Source: Dictyophora rubrovolvata (lineage: Eukaryota > Basidiomycota > Agaricomycetes > Phallales > Phallaceae). From it: DNA of 64,000 bases. Below the pieces are notes generated by a model that worked only from the letters and a program-made list of their open reading frames with translations, had not been told where the DNA came from and ran no database searches. The position numbers and the translations under genes are program-made. Below, in pieces: positions 57,296 through 64,000 of the stretch (position 1 is its first letter; each line of letters opens with the position of its first letter). The stretch spans positions 1,302,001 to 1,366,000 of the forward strand of contig CP114122.1 in NCBI GenBank assembly GCA_029959195.1. Direction: 5' to 3'.

Positions 57296-59424
57296 ATGTC
57301 TTCCACTCAATTAAACATGCACACTTCGTTGTCTCCAAACCATTCTTTTCGCACTCATACGATTGATAACCAAGGCCTGTCAAAAGTTTCTAAGAAGATA
57401 ATTGTATGTTGTGATGGAACATGGCAAGGTGAACACTGAATATGTGTAGATTCACGCGTTTCGAGGGTTGTTTTTCTCAAAAATGTCACCTAGATGGGTT
57501 TACTTGTAGGGCTCCTTCGCAATATACAAACATCCTAAAGGTTTGAAGCATCTCTAATTTGATGATTTGGACCACGCTTCTATTTCTTTCCCTCGTTATA
57601 GATTGCTAGAGCACTGGATCCTGAAGATTCGAGAACGTGGGAGGTTTTTTTATTAAATTAGATAAACTCTCATTGCAGTGGTGCAAATTAGAAAAATCCC
57701 TGTTCCGCAAATAGTCTATTATCAGGCCGGTGTTGGGACAACTTCTACTTTCCTCCTGAATTGCCTCGATGGTACGTCGAAGAGTTCCTTGGATAACGCG
57801 CTTCCACAAGAGTTATCTTCACATTATTAGGTGCAGTAGGCGGCTCTCTTCGAGATAAAGTTGAAGATGCCTATGCTTTCATTGCGAGTAACTATCAACC
57901 GTTTGATGAGGTCCGTAGCCTTTTGTAAATTCGATCGAAAAATGTTCACTTTCAATTAGATTTTTCTGTTCGGGTTTTCTAGAGGGGCTTATACGGCACG
58001 CATGGTCGCTGCAATCATTGTACGTCAGATATTAATACATTATTACAATGCAATTAATCAGAATTGTCTAAAAAGGGGGAGATTGGCATTTTGGACAAAC
58101 GAGAAATGTCTTATTTTGCTGATATTTTCGACGCCTATCAAAAGAGGACTCATGCCAAAGACGAGCACAGTATGCAAATGAGTTTGGAATTGGCGTATTT
58201 TCTCACACACAGATTTATTTTAGAAAGGCAAGCTGCGAATGATTTTCTTGCTCAATATAGGGATTCGCGATCTCCTGGCCGCATGAGAGCTGACCCGGAC
58301 GGCGATAAATTTACTATCAAGTAGATCACATTCACCTTGTCTTCCTTTGGTTCGCTTGTTTACATGCTATGGAAGGTTCATCGGCGTCTTCGACACAGTG
58401 GGCGCATTAGGTTTACCTACAGAACTACGACCTGGGCACAAACACGAAAGGCTATTTGGATTCCCTGATAAAAAGTTAGGGGCACATATTCAATATGCCT
58501 ATCAAGCGCTCGCTATTGACGAAACTCGAAAGGATTTTGTAAGTATCTACTCTGTATCACGGAGCTAAGATTTAATTTAAAGATATCTTAGACAGCCGCA
58601 GAATTTCGACAAACCAAGGAAGGTCAGGCAAGGGGTCAAGTTTTGAAACAAGTTTGGTTTTCAGGTAGAATTAAAATTGTGTTGAAGTAAACAGTTTAAA
58701 CATAACTGGAAATCCCTTGTAGGTTGTCATTCCGATGTAAGCCCGTGACAAATTCGTTATGTTCACATCCAGATTCAAAACTGAAGGCTTATAGATCGGA
58801 GGGGGCTATGCTGCTCATGATCTCTCTGACATAACATTGATGTGGATGGTAGTAAGTGTCATTCATCATCTATGCGTGTGCATATATTTTTTTATCCATG
58901 GTCTTCAAGTCCCATGTTGACTCCCTTCTGTCTTTCGACCTGGAATTCTTGTTAAGAGACCTTCCTCACCCCGTTGATGACTGGGGAAAACAACCACCTC
59001 ACGAGTTTGTTTCTTTTCAGCCATCGTTAGTCATAATAAGAATATAATGACTTTTTTTAGCTCGAAAACAGGTGTATTCACATTGGCGGCGTGCAGCACC
59101 CGGACGTTCCCGTCGTTGTCCTGTCCTGAATCGCCAACCTTCCAGTATATACATCCATCCGTCTTAGAACGAAAGGAGTGTCCACCTTCCATAACACATT
59201 TGATCGAAAACAACCCTAATATCATGTGCAAACTCCAGCCTTTTGAACTGTCCGTTCGAGAATATTGGCACAAGCATTCCAGGCAAGACAAGGCGAAAGC
59301 TATGGCCGAGGACGCATATCGACGTCGCCGTCCGTTTTCTTTTAGAAACTTAGCCATGGTCCTACTTCGCCTAAATACCAAGCTTTCCAGTTTTCTGACC
59401 AAAATGCGGAAAAAAATCGACTAA
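57296..59424 (+). CDS. DUF2235 alpha/beta-hydrolase domain protein
   Basis: Family of Tle1-like lipase-fold hydrolases common in basidiomycetes. It starts MSSTQLNMHTSLSPNHSFRT and then has the hallmark KIIVCCDGTWQ. QYTNILKIARALDPED and KIPVPQIVYYQAGVGTTST follow after removing an intron whose donor is GTGGGA near 57638. The nucleophile elbow FLFGFSRGAYTARMVAAIIG (GxSxG) is intact. FIGVFDTVGALGLPTELRP and WFSGCHSDIGGGYAAHDLSD (catalytic Asp/His region) come next. A 14-nt exon (58723-58736) alone encodes GCHSD. The C-terminus is less conserved and basic, ending LSSFLTKMRKKID. About ten exons, roughly 560 residues. The enzyme substrate is unknown; phospholipase activity is inferred from the fold. 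Confidence 0.9.
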
Positions 59425-59613
59425 TTTTTCTTTCCTGCGTTGGAATAAATTGTCGGATGCTTGCAAACCCATCTGTTTATGCGCATTTTTATTTTTATAA
59501 TGAATCCTACGATTATACATGTATCAACGATTAACTTATAACGCTTGTAATGAAGTTACTTATGTACTCACGATTACTATCAGGAATATCCTGGGACACA
59601 TTCATATGACTTA

Positions 59614-59837
59614 CAGCGCTTTTCAAAAGCTAAGGCGGGTCGGCTAAGAAATTTCCCACCTGAGAACGAGGATTTCTCAAGCACTATGTAAGATAATTGC
59701 CTACTTTTTATTGCAATGGAATTGTATAACTTTTATCTAGCACTTGCCCATATTTTTTGGGAGTTAATTGTGTTGAGTGTCTTAAAAAATCCAATATTTC
59801 AAAAACAGTCACCCGCCTTAGCTTTCAAAAAGCGCTG
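59614..59837. mobile_element. MITE with 27-bp terminal inverted repeats and TA target duplication
   Basis: Ends read CAGCGCTTTT(CA/TG)AAAG followed by CTAAGGCGGGT on both strands: 27 bp with two mismatches. It is flanked on each side by TA (59612-59613 and 59838-59839). The 224-bp length and TA duplication fit a Tc1/mariner-type non-autonomous element. No coding sequence. Confidence 0.85.
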
Positions 59838-60933
59838 TAATAACACCGATACACAGACTTCACATAAAACCTTGGATATAATATAAGTTGATTTGAGCCG
59901 TAAAGACGAGGTGTTCAGTTGATCTTGCTGCTATGTCCTCGCACGGGAACATGCGTCGGGGCGAACGTCAGACTCTTCGAATCTTATTCCTCGTTTTCTT
60001 CGGCAGTGTGAATTAACGCTATAGCCATAATTACATGCGCCTGAAAAGGTCTTCAGCTGAATCAGCCGATTGTGTGGTTATTGTGGCAACTGCACTTTAT
60101 TTCTTTTACGAACGCCTATCAAAATAAACCCAGAAGAATTTGCACCAAATCTGCAGTTTTACAATCTTGTTTGGATTAACACATAGATGTTCCTCCTATT
60201 GTATTCTTTAATATAAATATATTATGTCTTCAGTGTTTTCAATTGCGGTTTTCCATATATCTCTGGCTGTGTTTAAATATATATCAATGACTCGGATGGT
60301 CCCCGTCAGGAACGAACAAGGGAGAGTACTGGTAAACCTGGCATTAAGTAAAATATTTCATATGCGGGCGTCGCCGAGTCTCGTCGCTCCATTGATTGAC
60401 GTATCAGACTATTCCATAGAGGGTAAGCAGACGACAGTAGTGACATGTATGCGCTCAGACTGGATCGCTGTCGCTTTTTGAATTCTCATTTCTTGAAAAA
60501 AAAAGTAGTATGCGAAGTTTCCCCTGAATTCGAACTAAAATCCAAATACTCGTCTCAAGCAAGTTGTGCGGTACCTGCGAGAACCATTATCGGAGCTGAA
60601 AGACATAAACTGCAAAAACAGCTTATAATTCAAATTTCTTGACGGCTTGAGAACAGTTGTATTTCGCTTGGACCTGAACTTTGAAGTCATCTGATGTAAG
60701 ACACAGGACGCTGACAATTAATCGACGGGTGCATGAGCGGTTTACTTGACATCAGTGACTGTTGGGAAACCCGGCCTATCATTTTAGTCATGGCTTGCAC
60801 GTCTAGCTAATTCATATAAAAAACAGCGCACAGTGGCTTGTTCTTCACGTACCTGCGTGCCGAGTAGACAGCCTATTCAACTTTCGCCTGTTATGCCAAA
60901 CAGCTCATCATTAGGTACACACAGTCAGTGATG

Positions 60934-60940
60934 TATTTAA
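60934..60940 (+). promoter_or_regulatory. TATA-like box, secreted Cys-rich gene 1
   Basis: TATTTAA about 63 bp before the ATG at 60997, at the same place as TATATAA in the second copy. Confidence 0.5.
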
Positions 60941-60996
60941 AGAATTTGAACGTGCCCTACCATTTGTTTCATCGTAGTCTCTCAAAGAAAGTCAGC

Positions 60997-61552
60997 ATGA
61001 AGTCCTTTACATTCCTCGTGTTAGGAACTCTTTTTTCAGTAGTAATCGCGAACCCATTGGTGATAGGACCAATCTGCCACATCGTCTGTCCGGAAGAGGA
61101 AGGACTCACTATATGTCCTTCCAGCACTGGATCAACATGTAGCTGTTGTCCGAGTCGTACGTTCCTTTAAATCACATTGAAGAATAAGAACCACTCAAGA
61201 TCATATTTCTAAAGCTATTGCAACCTTAACACTGAGCGTTCTTCCGGAACCCACCGTAATTTGTGAAATTGCCTGCGTTCTTCCCTCGGTTTTTTGTCCA
61301 CCTTGCGGTTGCTGCGGTAAGCACTAAATCACAAGCCCCTGAACCTGTGTATTTACTCACCGATATATTTAGAACCCAGCGGCACTGTAAAGTTACCGAT
61401 TGCTACTCGTACAGGAATTATCTGCGATATTGAATGCCCTCTCGATGAAGAGAGTTCTTGCTGTGGTAAGACATCCTTTAGCTATTTTTGAATCTGAAAG
61501 TTGACACGACATTTCAGGTGGACCAATTGTTGCCACACCGTTGGCAGATTAA
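60997..61552 (+). CDS. Small secreted cysteine-rich repeat protein, copy 1
   Basis: About 128 residues in four exons, all introns in phase 1. Exon 1: signal peptide MKSFTFLVLGTLFSVVIANP, then PICHIVCPEEEGLTIC and CSCC. Exon 2: PTVICEIACVLPSVFCPPCG and CC. Exon 3: TGIICDIECPLDEESSCCG. Exon 4: GGPIVATPLAD-stop (61550-61552). Each of the first three exons carries one unit of the form C-x-I/L-x-C ... C-x-CC or CC. Unit 3 is shortened and lacks two cysteines found in copy 2. No known family recognised. Secretion is inferred from the signal peptide; the role (wall protein, effector or other) is unknown. Confidence 0.75.
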
Positions 61553-62026
61553 AACGGAAAGTTTGAGCTTTGGATTCAAAATCCATTTCGACATCTTGGG
61601 AACGGCGTAAGATCAATGGCTAATAGGGCATAGGATAGTCTTTGAAAAAAAACAGCTTATAATTCAAATTGTTTGACAGCTTGAGAACAGTTATATCTCG
61701 TTTGGACCTGAATTTTGAAGTCATCTGATGTAAGACACAGCCTGAGGAGGACCGCTGACAATAATCGACGGGTTTACTCGACATCAGAGACTGTTGGAGA
61801 CGCGGCCTATCATTTTACCATGAGTCAGGGCTTGCACGTCTAGTTAATTCATATAAGAGAACGGCGCACAATAGCTTGCTCTTCGCGTACCTGGTAGACA
61901 GCCTATTCAACTATCGCTTGTTATGCCAAACAGCTCATCATGAGGTACACCGTCAGTGATGTATATAAAGAACTTAAACGTGTCCTACCATTTTTCATTC
62001 AACATACTCTCTCAAAGAAAGTCAGC
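61553..62026. other. Intergenic between the tandem Cys-rich genes
   Basis: 474 bp containing the 3' flank of unit 1, the duplication junction (about 61645) and the upstream region of copy 2, with a TATA box at 61962-61968. Confidence 0.6.
61962..61968 (+). promoter_or_regulatory. TATA box, secreted Cys-rich gene 2
   Basis: TATATAA 65 bp before the ATG at 62027, conserved in position with copy 1. Confidence 0.6.
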
Positions 62027-62605
62027 ATGAAGTCCTTTGCATTCCTCGCACTAGGAACTCTCTTCTCAATAGTAATTGCAAACCCATTGGTGACGAGTCC
62101 AATCTGCGACATCGTCTGTCCGGAAGGTGAAGGACTCGCTATATGCGCTGATTCCACTGAATCAACCTGTAGTTGCTGTCGTACGTTCAGTTAGATAAAA
62201 ATATAAGAATCGCTCACGATTATATCCCTAAAGCTATTGGAATCGTGTCGCCTGTGAGCCTTACTCCGGAACCCACCTCGACGGAGCCCCCCATAACCTG
62301 TGATCTTGCCTGTGCTCTTCCATTGGTTCTTTGTGCACCTTGCAATTGCTGCCGTACGTATTGAGCAGAGTGCTCCTCTGTCTAAGTGCTCACCGTCATA
62401 TTTAGAACCTAGTGGAACTATAACGCTACCGATCGTTACTCCTACAGGAATTATCTGCGACATTGCATGCCCCCTCGATGAAGAGATATGTGAACCTTGT
62501 TCTTGCTGTGGTGAGACATCATTCCCTTTAACGATTCTTGCATCTAGAAATTGACACGACATTTCAGGCGGTGGACCAATTGTGGTCACACCGGTGGCAG
62601 AATAG
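62027..62605 (+). CDS. Small secreted cysteine-rich repeat protein, copy 2
   Basis: Paralogue of copy 1, about 143 residues, same four-exon, phase-1 architecture. Exon 1: MKSFAFLALGTLFSIVIANP, PICDIVCPEGEGLAIC, CSCC. Exon 2: PPITCDLACALPLVLCAPCN and CC. Exon 3: TGIICDIACPLDEEICEPCS and CCG. Exon 4: GGGPIVVTPVAE-stop (62603-62605). Here all three units are full: C-D-x-x-C, a spacer, then C..C-x-CC. Introns are near 62180-62232, 62355-62402 and 62512-62568. Cysteines dominate the mature part, so disulfide-rich folding is expected. A long minus-strand frame over this gene is its shadow. Confidence 0.78.
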
Positions 62606-63723
62606 AACAGAAAAGTTTGAGCTTTGGATTTAAAATCCTGAATCATTTCGACATTTTGAAAACAGCGTAAAGCTATTGAATGGCTGGTACATAAAATAGT
62701 CTTGAACAACAATGTCTCAAAATACAGCTTTCTTTCTTTCCAAAAGTACATGCTCACCATCTCAGACATCCGATGGAATCTGAACCTCAGGCTCGTTGTG
62801 AACGAAAAAAATAATTCCCGAGAAATAGAAACGCACCGGTGTGGATCTGTAGGATCTTGTATCAAGTGGATATTATGCATTAGTTAGCTCCGCAACCGTG
62901 ACCATAAACAAGCACCGAGTACATTTTGAAACCGATCAGAGTGCATATATATTGCACCGGTGTCTTAATACGGTCCCCTTATACCGCAGTCCTGCAGGGG
63001 TTAACGTTCAAAGTTCAGCAACCGGAACAGGGAAGTTATAATAGAACCAGGGTTCTAAAGATCTTTGCGCAAAAGTCCGAGTACCGCTATAGTAGCCCCA
63101 CTGCTCAGGCTGCGTGAAATCATTGTTTTCTTTTTATATGACTCGGAGTAATACTGTGTCGACTGGAACGGTCAATAGTGTGTACAACTGGCATAAAATC
63201 ACTGACCCTTTTCCCCTTAGTGGGGAAATGACCACTTTGTAAATTTAGACAAGTGCAAATAGTCACCGTAGATCTCATGATAGTGCCCGAAGTCGCGACC
63301 CTAACACGAAGGGAATAAATCGTAATTTACGGCCTTTGTCAATGCCAAATGGAGCCTCACTAGCTCGGTAATATTTACCTGCACCAAATTTCCCCGTCGG
63401 GTGTTCGTTTGAGATCGAGTTCATGGATCATTGAAGTTAAAACAGAAGTCGGAATTTACTGTGGCAATAAACAACAAGTCTCTTTGAGGACTACTAAAGT
63501 GAGTGTATGATGATTTTGTAATCGTACACTATATGAATACAAGACACGGTAAAAAATTTTTTTGATGTAAGTTGGTTTCTCCGGGAGTTTATCCAAACGA
63601 GGAAGCTAGCCAGAAAAGAGTGTTGATCATAAGCTACTATGGGCCACACGACGTGGCTTTCGGCAAAACATAAAAATAACAATGATGGGAGAAAATGGTT
63701 ACTTCTGTTCATACAAATCACAA
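62606..63723. other. Intergenic
   Basis: 1.1 kb with no recognised gene or repeat beyond the 3' flank of the tandem duplication (to about 62706). Confidence 0.5.
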
Positions 63724-64000
63724 CTACATAACCTCTTGAATTCTTTCAAGTGTTATTTGAATGCCGCCGAGTCGGGCTGAAGAAGTACTGTGTTGCTGGG
63801 TCATATCGAATGAGTCCTTTTGGAAATCGCCACGATCTTCTAGATCGTCTCCGGGCCATGTCATTTTGACATTGTTGACAGAGTGTTTGATATGGCTGGT
63901 TCGCTTTTCTAAAGAAATGTTCTCCTCGACGGCTCTCTGCCCATTGGAGCCGGACTCTTGGTTACTAAGCGAAACCATGTGGAACGGTAAATTGATCGGC
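63724..64000 (-). CDS. C-terminal end of an unidentified gene running out of the window
   Basis: An open minus-strand frame with stop at 63724-63726. It reads MVSLSNQESGSNGQRAVEEN and continues hydrophilic to LGGIQITLERIQEVM. It stays open to the window edge, so the methionine at 63978 need not be the start. A polar, charged tail of this sort is common at the C-terminus of membrane or regulatory proteins. No family can be assigned. Confidence 0.35.
   Translation of the reverse strand, partial: PINLPFHMVSLSNQESGSNGQRAVEENISLEKRTSHIKHSVNNVKMTWPGDDLEDRGDFQKDSFDMTQQHSTSSARLGGIQITLERIQEVM

Larger units (their letters stand above)
59425..60996. other. Intergenic with a MITE
   Basis: 1.57 kb without a confident gene. 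It holds the 224-bp MITE (59614-59837) and, from about 60614, the upstream part of the tandem duplication. The frame 60224-60481 has no recognisable motif. Confidence 0.5.
60614..62706 (+). repeat. Tandem duplication, two units of about 1.03 and 1.06 kb
   Basis: Unit 1 is about 60614-61644 and unit 2 about 61645-62706. Each begins AACAGCTTATAATTCAAATT, includes the shared AGTCATCTGATGTAAGACAC upstream text, a TATA box, one cysteine-rich gene and a similar 3' flank (AGTTTGAGCTTTGGATT). The units abut head to tail. Divergence is moderate, with small indels, so the duplication is not very recent. Confidence 0.9.

Noticed and set aside
62191-62880. 229-residue open frame on the minus strand
   Set aside because: It is antisense to the exons, introns and flank of cysteine-rich copy 2, has no motif, and the plus-strand model has a signal peptide and a matching paralogue.

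Overview
The window is nuclear DNA from a filamentous basidiomycete, most likely an agaricomycete. The genes are dense and protein-coding, with many short GT-AG introns (about 45-70 nt). The gene set is typical of mushroom-forming fungi: a beta-1,3-glucan synthase, a velvet factor, an N-terminally extended NADPH oxidase, a chitin deacetylase, a CCC1-type metal transporter and a homeodomain factor. I reconstructed gene models by hand from splice signals and family knowledge. No database was searched. No tRNA, rRNA or CRISPR array was found.

Layout. 45-2017 is the 3' part of the CAF-1 p60 subunit. 2446-3383 (-) is a DJ-1/PfpI protein. 4007-7028 is a long-chain acyl-CoA synthetase. 7510-10800 holds two divergent, partly identical copies of an uncharacterised gene with a PD-(D/E)XK nuclease-like signature, separated by an AT-rich spacer. 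11205-13024 is SOF1, followed by a small tail-anchored protein and a CYP40 cyclophilin (both -). 15614-17178 is a DNA element with 154-bp terminal inverted repeats. 18624-20777 is a NoxB-like NADPH oxidase. 21904-30431 is a run of minus-strand genes: homeodomain factor, CCC1/VIT1, an Sds3-like corepressor subunit and SEC11. 31536-33024 is a chitin deacetylase, convergent with a long OCRL-type inositol polyphosphate 5-phosphatase (33232-37413, -). 38049-41384 is gene-poor. Then come an HABP4/STF2-like small protein, FKS1 (42536-48343), a SAP-like nuclear protein (-), a velvet factor, a divergent pair (iron-type alcohol dehydrogenase and DUF2235 hydrolase), a 224-bp MITE, and a tandem pair of small secreted cysteine-rich proteins (60997-62605).

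Pathway links. FKS1, the chitin deacetylase and the NADPH oxidase all bear on cell wall and hyphal growth. CAF-1, Sds3, the homeodomain protein, the velvet factor and the SAP-like protein are chromatin or transcription proteins. SEC11 serves the secretory route that the deacetylase and the cysteine-rich peptides use.

The most unusual signals are these. (1) Conserved protein motifs require a cluster of tiny exons (1, 3, 6, 6, 7, 9, 14 and 15 nt), including an apparent one-nucleotide exon in the acyl-CoA synthetase. (2) Two tandem secreted proteins encode each cysteine unit on its own exon, with same-phase introns. (3) An inverted gene pair has a 251-bp identical tract crossing an intron, and each copy has decayed in a different place. 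(4) There are two non-autonomous inverted-repeat elements.
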